A model generated the notes under the pieces. That model was not told the DNA's origin. It worked only from the letters and a program-made list of their open reading frames with translations, and searched no databases. From Paenibacillus sp. J45TS6 (GTDB taxonomy: Bacteria > Bacillota > Bacilli > Paenibacillales > Paenibacillaceae): DNA of 64,000 nt. Both the position numbers and the translations under genes were made by a program. The stretch's first letter is position 1, and each line of letters starts with the position of its first letter. Shown in pieces: positions 7,088 to 15,745 of this stretch. The stretch is taken from contig NZ_BOSJ01000008.1 in NCBI RefSeq assembly GCF_018403285.1, positions 124,001-188,000 on the forward strand, read 5' to 3'.

Positions 7088-8586
7088 GCCTGTTGTTTCC
7101 CCCCTGCCATCAGTAAACTGATGCTCTCTTCGGTCGCATTCTCTGCCATAAGTTCTCCTGCGATTTCTCCTTCATACATGACAACAACCCGGTCCGAGAG
7201 TTGCAATATCTCTGACAATTCAGAAGATACAAGTAAGATCGCGGCACCTTGATCTCGCTGATGGAGCAGTTCTTTATGAATCGTCTCCATTGCCCCAATA
7301 TCAACGCCGCGCGTCGGTTCAGCAGCAATGAGAAAAGGAGCTTCATGAGCAAACTCGCGGGCAGCAATCAACTTTTGCAAGTTTCCGCCGGAGAGATACT
7401 GTGCTTTTGTCTCGACAGAACCAGTCTTTACTCCAAAGCGCTGAATCCATTCCTCTACTTTCTTGCGTACCTTACGAGAGGAGATAACCCCTTTGTTCTG
7501 CAGAGTATGATGGTGACCCATCATTCCATTCTCAAGAACGGTCGCATCTTTTGCAGCTCCCCACATATAGCGGTCTTCCGGTATATGGGCAAGACCTGTC
7601 TCCCTAATTTTGCGAACAGAAAGCCCGGTAATATCCTGACCTGACAAGCGGATCGATCCTTCACTGACCGGTCTAAGCCCGGCAATGGCTTGAATCAATT
7701 CCGATTGTCCGTTCCCCGATATCCCTGCGACTCCAATGACTTCGCCTGCGTGAACCGTGAGGTTAATATCTCGGAGCGATGTTTGCTCTTTGGATCCCTT
7801 CATCGATACTCCTTCGATTTCAAGCACAGCATCCCCAGGCTGAAAAGGCTTTTTCTCCATTCGCACCAGTTCTCTGCCTACCATAAGTCTAGATAGCTGC
7901 TCAACATCTGTGTTTTTTGCCTCAAGTGTTCCCGTCACGCCCCCATCTCGAAGTACCGTGATGCGATCAGACACTTCCATGACTTCCTGCAATTTATGCG
8001 TAATAAGGATAAAACTTTTGCCGAGCTTCGTTAGAACACGAACGTTAGTGAGAAGTTCTTTTACTTCGAGCGGAGTTAGTACGGCAGAAGGTTCATCCAG
8101 AATAATAATGTCTGCCCCTTGGTACAGTACCTTCAGAATTTCAACGCGCTGCTGCATACCAAGCGAACACTCACCTGTTTTTTTCCACGGATCAACCGGC
8201 ATTCCGTACTTTTCACCGAGTTCTATGACGATTTTGGCGGCCTCATTTCGATCAAAGACAACACCGCTTTTGGATGGTTCACGGCCAATCACTATGTTCT
8301 CAGCAATCGTAAAAGACGGAAACAACATGAAATGTTGATGGACCATGCCGATTCCATGAGCAATCGCGTGTGAAGGCGTTGTAAAGCTCACTTCCTTGCC
8401 GTTTACCCGGATGCTGCCCGAGGTCGGTTCTTCCATCCCGTAGAGAATGCGCATCAGTGTCGTTTTCCCTGCACCATTCTCCCCTACAAGGGCATGAACC
8501 TCGCCTTCTTTTAAATCAAAGTTCACTTCTTTATTCGCCGTAAGTGTTCCATACTTTTTTGTAATCCCGCTCATTTCTAGCAGCAC
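7084..8586 (-). CDS. nupO: Nucleoside ABC transporter ATP-binding protein (NupO/YufO-like)
   Basis: A 500-residue twin-cassette ATPase. The first half has Walker A GENGAGKTT, the signature CSLGMQQRVEIL and Walker B ILDEPSAVLT. The second half has a degenerate Walker A (GISGNGQSELI), the signature LSGGNLQK and AAEPTRGVD. This twin architecture, with an impaired second site, is normal for sugar and nucleoside importers of the RbsA/BMP class. It powers NupP/NupQ. Its start follows a hairpin that may reduce transcription relative to the binding protein gene. Confidence 0.93.
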   Translation of the reverse strand: MLLEMSGITKKYGTLTANKEVNFDLKEGEVHALVGENGAGKTTLMRILYGMEEPTSGSIRVNGKEVSFTTPSHAIAHGIGMVHQHFMLFPSFTIAENIVIGREPSKSGVVFDRNEAAKIVIELGEKYGMPVDPWKKTGECSLGMQQRVEILKVLYQGADIIILDEPSAVLTPLEVKELLTNVRVLTKLGKSFILITHKLQEVMEVSDRITVLRDGGVTGTLEAKNTDVEQLSRLMVGRELVRMEKKPFQPGDAVLEIEGVSMKGSKEQTSLRDINLTVHAGEVIGVAGISGNGQSELIQAIAGLRPVSEGSIRLSGQDITGLSVRKIRETGLAHIPEDRYMWGAAKDATVLENGMMGHHHTLQNKGVISSRKVRKKVEEWIQRFGVKTGSVETKAQYLSGGNLQKLIAAREFAHEAPFLIAAEPTRGVDIGAMETIHKELLHQRDQGAAILLVSSELSEILQLSDRVVVMYEGEIAGELMAENATEESISLLMAGGKQQA

Positions 8587-8618
8587 GCGTATCCTTCCCC
8601 CTTCTCCTCTTAATGAAG

Positions 8619-8649
8619 AAAAAACCGACTACCTGTGTTGGGCAGCCGG
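8619..8649 (-). terminator. Intra-operon terminator/attenuator between nupN and nupO
   Basis: Minus strand CCGGCTGCC-CAACACA-GGTAGTCGG (9-bp stem, two G-U pairs) followed by six T. Partial termination here would make more binding lipoprotein than transporter. Confidence 0.7.
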
Positions 8650-8739
8650 CCAAATCTTGAAGAACTAACAATCATTCCGAGCTCTAACATAGCTGTAGTA
8701 AATTCTTCTTCCATTTTGCTCTAAAAAGAAATGTATTAC

Positions 8740-9777
8740 TTAGTTACTTTGAAGCGGATCCGTCACTACGATCTCACCAGATACAATCTGATCTCTGATT
8801 GCTTTCACTTTATCAACCACTTCTTGTCCAATGAATGGACTAAGCGGGGATTCACTATCTCTAGTTACAAATGTAAGTCCCACGCCGTCTTCTTTCAGAC
8901 CATAACTTACATAGCCGAACTCAAACGAACCATTTGCAAAAGCCTTCAACTCTTCATAAGCAATAGAGTCTGTCGATTTAAGCTGTGATAGAACAATATG
9001 TTCTGGATCTTCTACCGTACGATCTGTATCTTGACCGGAAGTATAGAAACCTTTTTCTTTCGCTGCTTCAAATACACCAAGATCACCTACTGCAGAAGCC
9101 CCAGCAATAAAGTCAGCTCCTTGATCAGCTTGAACGATCGCCAGTTCTTTTGCTTTGGCAACATCATTAAATCCACCTGCATAGTTAATCAGGAATTTGG
9201 CATCCGGGTTAACGGAAGCAAGTCCTTCTCTAAATCCTTCGGTGTACTTCTTAATCAAAGGAATATCTTGAGCGGCAATCATGCCGACAATGTCTGTTTT
9301 GGTTGCGAGGCCCGCTGCTGCCCCAAGTAGGTAAGCACCTTCATATTCTTTAAATCCAACACTTCGAACATTAGGCAGATCAATAACCGTATCTACGATA
9401 GCAAAAGACTTGCCTGGATTTTCAGTGGCCACTTTAGTAAGAGCATCCTCCGCTTGGAAGGTAGCCGTCATGATAAGATCATAATTCTCTGCTACAGCTG
9501 CACGAAGATTCTGTTCAAATGCTGCCGGGTCTGTCGATTCGATCGTCTTTACTTCAATTCCGAACTCTTCCCCTGCTTTTTTGAACCCTTCATCCATCTG
9601 CACGAAGAAAGGATTGACACCAATTTTCTCAGGAAGTACAAGAACTGCTTTTTTAGACTCTTGCTCGGAAGCGGATGCGCCTTCAGACCCATCTTTTCCA
9701 CTGCTATCACTGCCGCAGGCAGCTAATAAAATGGAAAGCATTGAAATAATCAACACAAACGAAAGAGCTCTTTTCAT
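8740..9777 (-). CDS. nupN: BMP family nucleoside-binding lipoprotein (NupN/YufN-like)
   Basis: A 345-residue lipoprotein: signal peptide with lipobox LLAAC (Cys21), a low-complexity Ser/Glu linker, then a PnrA/BMP domain. Characteristic stretches are VLVLPEKIGVNPFFVQMDEGFKKA, AADFIAGASAVGDLGVFEAAKEKG and a central GGFNDVAKAKE. The family captures purine nucleosides outside the membrane and delivers them to NupOPQ. It is the first gene of the operon and has a near-consensus sigma-A promoter with possible PurR boxes. Ligand identity (guanosine or other nucleosides) is inferred from family and from the phosphorylase in the operon. Confidence 0.92.
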   Translation of the reverse strand: MKRALSFVLIISMLSILLAACGSDSSGKDGSEGASASEQESKKAVLVLPEKIGVNPFFVQMDEGFKKAGEEFGIEVKTIESTDPAAFEQNLRAAVAENYDLIMTATFQAEDALTKVATENPGKSFAIVDTVIDLPNVRSVGFKEYEGAYLLGAAAGLATKTDIVGMIAAQDIPLIKKYTEGFREGLASVNPDAKFLINYAGGFNDVAKAKELAIVQADQGADFIAGASAVGDLGVFEAAKEKGFYTSGQDTDRTVEDPEHIVLSQLKSTDSIAYEELKAFANGSFEFGYVSYGLKEDGVGLTFVTRDSESPLSPFIGQEVVDKVKAIRDQIVSGEIVVTDPLQSN

Positions 9778-9813
9778 AGTGACCTAATCCCCTTTTCCTA
9801 TTTTCATAGTTCC

Positions 9814-9858
9814 ATAATACGAACATTGTCGATGTGTGTCAATTAATCTTTCGGATTT
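9814..9858 (-). promoter_or_regulatory. nupN operon promoter with candidate PurR boxes
   Basis: Minus strand: -35 TTGACA (9837-9842), 17-bp spacer, -10 TATTAT (9814-9819), an excellent sigma-A match. Flanking it are two inverted sequences resembling the Bacillus PurBox (AWWWCCGAACWWT): 9846-9858 and 9815-9827, each about 11 of 13, separated by 18 bp. Promoter confidence is high; PurR control is a hypothesis. Confidence 0.75.
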
Positions 9859-10041
9859 TACTATATATAAAGGTAAAATATATGGTTTGTCGCTAATTGT
9901 AATCAATATAATGCGAATGTTTGATTGACACTCTTCTCAGCCTAGTGGTAAGATGATCCCTAAATTTAGAACATTAAACATACATAAATGGTAGGTTTAG
10001 TAGGATTATAACGTATTCAAATGATCTTGAGGAGTGGTCTT

Positions 10042-11418
10042 ATGAAAAAAGTTTTATTAAAAACAGTCGTTGCAGCAAGTGTAGCTCTATCTGTTCTTCC
10101 TTCCACCTCGTTTTTTGCTTCCAATCCAGTCACCGAAGCAGCATCTATGTCTACGGTAAGTCAGTACGCTGGAGCGGACACGATCGAAGGATACGTGCAA
10201 TTTCTCAGTAACAAATACGGGATTGTGTTTGAAGCGAAGCCAACAAAAGGAGACTTTATCGAAGCGGTCGCAAAAGTTCTTCCTATCCATGTAGAGAGCG
10301 ACGATCCTGTTTTTACAGATATAGATTCCTCTGATCCACTCTATCCGTCAGCCGCCAAACTCTACAAGGCAGGCATCATCACAACAAACACAGTTCATGG
10401 GGATGCAAAACTCACTCCACTCGCAGCACTGTACATTGCATTGAAAGCAGCTGAAATCCAGGAACTCAGCTATACTTATCCATCAGCTAAAGTAGAAGCA
10501 TCTCTTAAGAAACTAGGTTTTTCACCTTCTCGTATTCAGGGTAAAGCCGGTTCCGAGGTTGCTGCTGCGGTGGATACAGGTCTTCTCCCCTCTTCCTTAT
10601 ATAAGGAAACCGTAACAGCCAAACAAGTCTCAAGCGAATATGCAGCCGCTTTACTCGGACAAGTGCTGGAGCTAAACGGTAATTATAAACATAGTATTGG
10701 TAAAACCAGCGATGCAGACATCTATTCCAAGCTTAGTGATGCTTATAACACTTCTGATTTGATTGCAGCCCCCGATCTTCGTGCAATCGTAAATGAAGCA
10801 CTGGAGAACAATGAAATTACCGGATATAACCTGAAAGATACTAGATATAACTCTAATTTTATAGATTCATTAAAACTTACGTATGGTCATGATGACGTTA
10901 AACATGCGAAGCAGTTAATCGGACTATTACGAAGTGAAGGAATTCAGGCCGACATCCAGCTTGAGCCCAAAACATCGGCATTCATTTATTTAAAAGAGTG
11001 GGGCGAGCCGAAGGAGACTGACAATTATAAAGTAGAGCAAATAGCAAATGGGAATTACATTGCTTATGCGAAAGAATACGATCTTGTACTAGAATTTAAC
11101 AATATAGATGATAAAAACCGATTTAATAATATAGTACTTGCTTATGCTAAGAAAAATAGCGATGAACAGAAAGATCTTTTATATGGTTCTTGGTGGCAGC
11201 CGCTGTACTACTCACCAACAGCCCTTTCGAACTATGAAGTCATCGTAAATAACAAAATAGCAAAAGGAAATTACTATGCTCAATCGTTTACTTTAGAAGA
11301 AAATGCAAAAAAAGTATCCGATGCACTAAAAAAACGCGCACCTGATGCCGATATATCTAGTTATAAACTGTGGGTCGATGTACCTTTTTATAACTATTTA
11401 CAAGGCGGATATGAATAA
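10042..11418 (+). CDS. Secreted protein with SLH-like region
   Basis: A 458-residue exported protein. The signal peptide begins MKKVLLKTVVAASVALS and cleavage is likely at TEAAS. The mature N-terminal part resembles S-layer-homology repeats (VFTDIDSSDPLYPSAAKLYKAGIIT; LTPLAALYIALKAAE), which anchor proteins to cell-wall polymers. The C-terminal ~180 residues contain two alpha/beta segments, QLIGLLRSEGIQADIQLEP and ALKKRAPDADIS, of unknown role. The start ATG 10042 follows GAGGAGTGG; an in-frame ATG at 10021 lacks a ribosome site. It stands alone between divergent nupN and the DUF5317 gene. The SLH match is partial, so anchoring is inferred. Confidence 0.8.
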   Translation: MKKVLLKTVVAASVALSVLPSTSFFASNPVTEAASMSTVSQYAGADTIEGYVQFLSNKYGIVFEAKPTKGDFIEAVAKVLPIHVESDDPVFTDIDSSDPLYPSAAKLYKAGIITTNTVHGDAKLTPLAALYIALKAAEIQELSYTYPSAKVEASLKKLGFSPSRIQGKAGSEVAAAVDTGLLPSSLYKETVTAKQVSSEYAAALLGQVLELNGNYKHSIGKTSDADIYSKLSDAYNTSDLIAAPDLRAIVNEALENNEITGYNLKDTRYNSNFIDSLKLTYGHDDVKHAKQLIGLLRSEGIQADIQLEPKTSAFIYLKEWGEPKETDNYKVEQIANGNYIAYAKEYDLVLEFNNIDDKNRFNNIVLAYAKKNSDEQKDLLYGSWWQPLYYSPTALSNYEVIVNNKIAKGNYYAQSFTLEENAKKVSDALKKRAPDADISSYKLWVDVPFYNYLQGGYE

Positions 11419-11577
11419 TTCTTTAGGAATTCTTAATTAGTTCCCTAACACGCAAACTAATTTTTTTGTATCAGACAAATTAACTAAAAAATATTTTGAA
11501 AAAAAGAAGGAATTTGTATATACTAGTCGAATATAACTATTTGACTGGAAAAAAATACGATATACGGAGATTAATAC

Positions 11578-12177
11578 ATGGTATATGATGGTATAATTCT
11601 TGGACTTATCGTCGGATTGTTCAGAGGCGGTCTCAAGAATGGTCTCATGCAGTTTGGTCAAATTAAGTTAAAGGGCGGACTTATCTTTCCGATCCTTCTA
11701 CTCATTCAGTTCCTTATTTTTCGCTTTCAAGGAGATGCCTCCTGGTTAGCACCTGTTTCAGGGTATTTCTTTATGTCCATCTACGTTATTGGTATGGCGT
11801 TTCTGTGGATGAATCGACAGAATAAAGGCTTTATGATTATTCTTATCGGTGTTTTTCTCAATTTTCTTGTGATGGCTGTGAATGGTGGCCGGATGCCTGT
11901 ATCACTCGACGCAGCACAAGTATTGGGACCCTATTACACAGAACTCTTATCTAGCGGTGATGCAGTGTATAAGCACTACATGCTGGATGCCTCTACTAGA
12001 TTGTCGTTCCTTGGGGATATTATTCCTCTCTCTAATCCTTATCCGCGAACTCAGGTTATTAGTATTGGTGATGTCGTTATGAACCTTGGCATTTTCCTGT
12101 ACATCCAGAGTATCATGGTTCCCAAAAAGGATACTGAAGATCAAGATCTCGCACCTAGTTTACATACATCTAACTAA
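11578..12177 (+). CDS. DUF5317 family membrane protein
   Basis: A 199-residue membrane protein with about five to six hydrophobic segments. The family-like features are the LGLIVGLFRGG opening, the loop NGGRMPVS in the middle, and the C-terminal IGDVVMNLGIFLYIQ helix. Function is unknown. The start ATG 11578 follows ACGGAG. A 30-aa peptide gene and a shared terminator lie immediately downstream, so the two are probably one transcript. A GGDEF/HD-GYP gene follows. Confidence 0.8.
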   Translation: MVYDGIILGLIVGLFRGGLKNGLMQFGQIKLKGGLIFPILLLIQFLIFRFQGDASWLAPVSGYFFMSIYVIGMAFLWMNRQNKGFMIILIGVFLNFLVMAVNGGRMPVSLDAAQVLGPYYTELLSSGDAVYKHYMLDASTRLSFLGDIIPLSNPYPRTQVISIGDVVMNLGIFLYIQSIMVPKKDTEDQDLAPSLHTSN

Positions 12178-12198
12178 CTTTTAAGGAGGATACACACT

Positions 12199-12291
12199 AT
12201 GAAAAAAACAAACATTGCTCGCATCATCATGAATGCGGTTATCGTAGCTTCTGTTGTTGTTGCACTTACTTCTGGTTTCTCCCTTGGCTAA
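12199..12291 (+). CDS. 30-residue hydrophobic peptide
   Basis: A short open frame begins at ATG 12199, 9 bases after a strong AAGGAGG, and ends at TAA 12291 just before a terminator. The product starts MKKTNIARIIMNAVIVAS and ends LTSGFSLG: a basic N-terminus and one membrane-spanning or signal-like helix. It follows the DUF5317 gene by 21 bases. The strong ribosome site and tight packing argue that it is translated. Function is unknown; it could be a membrane microprotein partner of the DUF5317 protein or a secreted peptide. Confidence 0.7.
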   Translation: MKKTNIARIIMNAVIVASVVVALTSGFSLG

Positions 12292-12314
12292 AAACTAGAC
12301 TTGCAGATTACTAC

Positions 12315-12341
12315 AAAAACAGGCGAATAAGCCTGTTTTTT
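12315..12341 (+). terminator. Terminator after the DUF5317/30-aa peptide unit
   Basis: AAAAACAGGC-GAATAA-GCCTGTTTTT, a 10-bp stem with a T run. Confidence 0.9.
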
Positions 12342-12416
12342 TATTTATATAATGAAAATGATTAATGTCATGATAAAATAATACAATAAGACGAAAATAT
12401 AGGAGAAATTAGTCTC

Positions 12417-14279
12417 ATGACAAATCTCTATTCAAAAATCAAGAAATTAGATATTAGTATGTGGTATATCGTTTTTCTATGCTTAGGTGGATTTTTGACC
12501 TTCCAAAACATCAATGGATGGGCTTTTTTTCATTATTCCAGCGAGCAGTGGGTTCAGCTCTACGTGATGGTGGGAGCTACTTTAATACTGAACAGCCTTA
12601 TGTTCCGGCTTCCTCCAGAAGGAAACTTAATGTCTTTTGATTCTTCCATTTATCTAGCATGTGTTTTTATCTACGGAAGCGAGTTTACTCTGTCCGTACT
12701 ACTAATTTGCTCCTTGTTATACGCAGTTTATAAGAGAGGCATACCCTGGTGGAAACAATGTACCAACTTTGCCCTTTATTCTATTATGATTTCTCTTTGT
12801 TATAAGGTCTTTCTATCACTGGGTGGCAGTCTTGGTACTGTAGATTCACTTAACTTAACCTCATACATCGTCTCTCTTGCTGTATATTTTATAGTTAACA
12901 CTCTCGGACTTTTTCTATACTATTATCTTTTATACCGTAAGGATTTAATAAACACCTTAAAAGGATTTGTTAAGGATACCGTACTTGTATACCTATGCAT
13001 GTTAATCCTCTCTCTTGTGTTATGTGTCTTAATCGTAAACAATGGAACACTCGGTCTCATTCTATTTCTTAGTTTGGGTATTATGTTATCGCATGCTTTC
13101 CGTCTATTATTCTCTATGTATCATCAGATACTAAATCGTTCTAATATTGATCAGCGGACCGCTCTCTATAATCATAGTTTTTTTGAAAGTTCGCTTGATT
13201 ATCATATTATAGAAGCTAAAGTTAATGACAGACCTCTCTCATTAGCCATGATTGATATTGATGATTTTAAAAAATACAATGACAGCTTCGGCCATTTAAA
13301 AGGTGACCTGCTCATCAGTTTTCTCGGTTCTATGTTGAAAGAAGAAACAAAAGACACCTCTATTGTGGCTTCCCGTTATGGCGGTGAAGAGTTCACCCTT
13401 CTTATGCCGGGATATGACTACGAAAAGGCTCGACATTTTGTTGATAAGTTGAGAAAAAAACTAAACGATACTCCTTTTGATGGTGTAGAAGTTTTTCCAC
13501 ATAAATGCTTATCTTTTTCTGCTGGAATTGCTCAGTACAGTATCGACCTATATGATAAATCACAGCTTGTGGACCATGCTGATAAAGCACTGTACTACGC
13601 TAAGAAACAAGGAAAAAACACCGTACATACTTATGGCTGTGACTTAACGATGGAAGACGAACTAGATTTGTCTCATGAAGTAAATTACATTGAGCAACAA
13701 CTCAACTTATTTATGTACAAAGATATAGATACATTTAAGCACTCAAAAAGAGTATACAAATACGCGTTAGATATGAGCAGTATTCTATCCTTAGACAAAG
13801 AAGAAAAAAGAGAATTTGTTCTTGGAGCACTCATTCATGACATCGGAAAACTTGAGATTCCGTGGGGTGTTCTGAATAAAGAAGGAAAACTTACTCCTGA
13901 AGAGTGGGAGACCATCAAACAGCATGTTACCTGGGGCAAGAAAATCGCGCTTACCGATCCGCGTTTTAGAGATTTAATCCCTTATATCGAGCTTCATCAC
14001 GAACGATTTGATGGTAAAGGTTATCCGCATGGACTGAAAGGGAAAGAGATCCCTAAACTATGCCGGATGCTCACCGTTCTTGATTCTTTTGATGCCATGA
14101 CCACCGAACGGCCTTACCAGAAAACAAAAACGCTGCAAGAAGGAATTATTGAGCTTCGAGCTTGTGCGGGAACTCAGTTCGATCCAGAGCTAGTTGAGAT
14201 CTTTATTGCCTATATTCTTGAACGGTCACCAAAAAACGACCTGACTATGCAGGAAGAGACTGCTCCTTATATGGTATAA
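12417..14279 (+). CDS. Membrane GGDEF + HD-GYP cyclic-di-GMP enzyme
   Basis: A 620-residue protein. Residues ~10-230 hold six or more membrane helices. The GGDEF domain follows, with the intact active site GGEEF at 322-326 and the metal motif DIDDFKKYNDSFGH. The HD-GYP domain follows (HDIGK at ~474-478, HHERFDGKGYPHGLKG, CRMLTVLDSFDAMTTERPY). Both catalytic sites look intact, so it could both make and degrade c-di-GMP under control of the membrane sensor. The start ATG 12417 follows ATAGGAG. It is monocistronic, with its own terminator. The membrane sensor input is unknown. Confidence 0.92.
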   Translation: MTNLYSKIKKLDISMWYIVFLCLGGFLTFQNINGWAFFHYSSEQWVQLYVMVGATLILNSLMFRLPPEGNLMSFDSSIYLACVFIYGSEFTLSVLLICSLLYAVYKRGIPWWKQCTNFALYSIMISLCYKVFLSLGGSLGTVDSLNLTSYIVSLAVYFIVNTLGLFLYYYLLYRKDLINTLKGFVKDTVLVYLCMLILSLVLCVLIVNNGTLGLILFLSLGIMLSHAFRLLFSMYHQILNRSNIDQRTALYNHSFFESSLDYHIIEAKVNDRPLSLAMIDIDDFKKYNDSFGHLKGDLLISFLGSMLKEETKDTSIVASRYGGEEFTLLMPGYDYEKARHFVDKLRKKLNDTPFDGVEVFPHKCLSFSAGIAQYSIDLYDKSQLVDHADKALYYAKKQGKNTVHTYGCDLTMEDELDLSHEVNYIEQQLNLFMYKDIDTFKHSKRVYKYALDMSSILSLDKEEKREFVLGALIHDIGKLEIPWGVLNKEGKLTPEEWETIKQHVTWGKKIALTDPRFRDLIPYIELHHERFDGKGYPHGLKGKEIPKLCRMLTVLDSFDAMTTERPYQKTKTLQEGIIELRACAGTQFDPELVEIFIAYILERSPKNDLTMQEETAPYMV

Positions 14280-14285
14280 AAAAAT

Positions 14286-14342
14286 AGAACCCGGATCATC
14301 CGTTTCTGTAATCCAGAAGTAGATGAACCCGGGTTCTTTTTT
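14286..14342 (+). terminator. Terminator after the GGDEF/HD-GYP gene
   Basis: AGAACCCGG ... CCGGGTTCT stem (14286-14294/14329-14337) with a structured ~34-base loop and a run of six T. Confidence 0.8.
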
Positions 14343-14360
14343 AGTAGTAGTTATTGTTGT

Positions 14361-14531
14361 TTAACGTCTTTCTGTGTTCAACTCATGTGAGGTTTGATAG
14401 AGTTCTTTAATCATTTGTTGTAAAAACATGCTTTGCTGTCTCGTAATGCCCTTTTGATTTTCCCGAATTAGCAACTGTTCAATATTTTTCTTCAGTAGTT
14501 CACTGCGACGTTCCAACACGGCTAGACTCAT
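14361..14531 (-). CDS. Small hypothetical protein, 56 residues
   Basis: Minus-strand frame from ATG 14531 to TAA 14361. The product begins MSLAVLERRSELLKKNIE, is predicted fully helical and charged, and ends HELNTERR. An AAAGGAG lies 13 bases upstream of the ATG, farther than ideal. The size and helical hairpin recall Spo0E-like phosphatases, but the SxxLD signature of that family is missing, so no function is proposed. It converges with the GGDEF gene. Confidence 0.6.
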   Translation of the reverse strand: MSLAVLERRSELLKKNIEQLLIRENQKGITRQQSMFLQQMIKELYQTSHELNTERR

Positions 14532-14902
14532 GTCTCTACATACACTCCTTTTAATTTTCTCTAATTTAGTGACGCTCCTAGTTGCTGAAATGAGAAGAGC
14601 TAAAATGGAAGCACCTCTTCATCAGCAACATCGATATTACCATAAGTATACAGAAGGACGGGGTACAAAGGAAAATTGCATTCTGCGTTAGAATACAGCA
14701 TAACAGGAAGTGAGCAAGGATGACTCTCCCCTACCACCTTTTTTTCATACACATCCTTCCATATACTTAAAATCACGTACCATGTTTCTATTTACCCCTT
14801 CGCCTAGGACTGAAACGAATCCCTTTGCTTCAGGTTAGGAGGTATAATAAAAGAAAGCAGGATATTTAGCTTGATTCTCCCCTGTGATAAGGAGTGCTGC
14901 TC
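14532..14902. other. Intergenic region, no gene seen
   Basis: About 370 bases separate the 56-aa gene from the sensor kinase. Only spurious short frames without ribosome sites were found. A possible -10 for the kinase operon is TATAAT at 14842-14847 with no strong -35. Confidence 0.5.
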
Positions 14903-15745
14903 ATGAGCTATAAACATATCAAATGGATGATTCTTATCATTCCGACGATTACGGTCGGTCTATGGGAATACATACGGCATCAGTTTCTTATGCCCTATCT
15001 TTCAATGGAAGCCGGGAATTGGCTGACACCTGTCATTATTTATCTTGTCAGCGTAACCCTGTTAAATAAGTTATTTCAGGTTATGGAACGTGCTCAGGCA
15101 GAGTTAGAGAAAGAAAAAGCAGCAAAGTCTGCTCTTGAGGCTAGAGAACAAATGGCAAGGGAATTGCATGATGGGATTGCTCAATCTTTATTTTTATTAT
15201 CGGTACAAATGGATAAAGTGGACCGCAACATGTCTGGTTCAGCTCATCAAGATGAACTGCGAGATGCAAGAAAAACAGTGCATGAGATTCACCATTATGT
15301 GAGACAGGCAATTGCTGAGCTTAAGATTCCAGAAAGCCCTAGCGATCTTCCCGCGCACCCGCAGCAGATGCTTAGACAGATTGAGGATTTGATATACACC
15401 AGTCGTCTGGAATCAAAAATCAGCTGGAATATACCAGATGAGGACCTGACCACGAAAGAGCAAATTGAACTGATCGCTTGTATTAGAGAAGCTGTTCTAA
15501 ATGTCCGAAAACATGCCAACGCTGGTTTTATTCAAATAACCGGTCAAGGGAATAAGGCATCGTGGACCGTATCCATTATGGATGACGGCTTAGGGTATAC
15601 AGGTGATCCTTGGGATCGACCGGACCGATATGGTCTGCGGATTACGAGAGATCGGGCCGCTGAAATGGGCTGGGATTTTGCTTTTTATAACCAAGAACAT
15701 GGCGGGACGTGTATGACCATAATGAAAGGAGGACCTGATTCATGA
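14903..15745 (+). CDS. Sensor histidine kinase, NarL-partner (HisKA_3) type
   Basis: A 280-residue kinase. Two N-terminal membrane helices with almost no extracellular loop are followed by a coiled coil, the HisKA_3 box with phospho-acceptor His89 (RELHDGIAQSL), and an ATPase domain (REAVLNVRKHANA, DDGLGY, and a short degenerate G box YGLRITRDRAAEMG). It would autophosphorylate and pass phosphate to the downstream regulator. The ATG 14903 lies 8 bases after GGAG. Its stop overlaps the regulator start by four bases. With so little outside the membrane it probably senses a signal within the membrane. The signal is unknown. Confidence 0.9.
   Translation: MSYKHIKWMILIIPTITVGLWEYIRHQFLMPYLSMEAGNWLTPVIIYLVSVTLLNKLFQVMERAQAELEKEKAAKSALEAREQMARELHDGIAQSLFLLSVQMDKVDRNMSGSAHQDELRDARKTVHEIHHYVRQAIAELKIPESPSDLPAHPQQMLRQIEDLIYTSRLESKISWNIPDEDLTTKEQIELIACIREAVLNVRKHANAGFIQITGQGNKASWTVSIMDDGLGYTGDPWDRPDRYGLRITRDRAAEMGWDFAFYNQEHGGTCMTIMKGGPDS

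Noticed and set aside
14612-14698. 28-codon rightward frame starting at an ATG after 14600
   Set aside because: No ribosome binding site and no conserved features; most likely chance.
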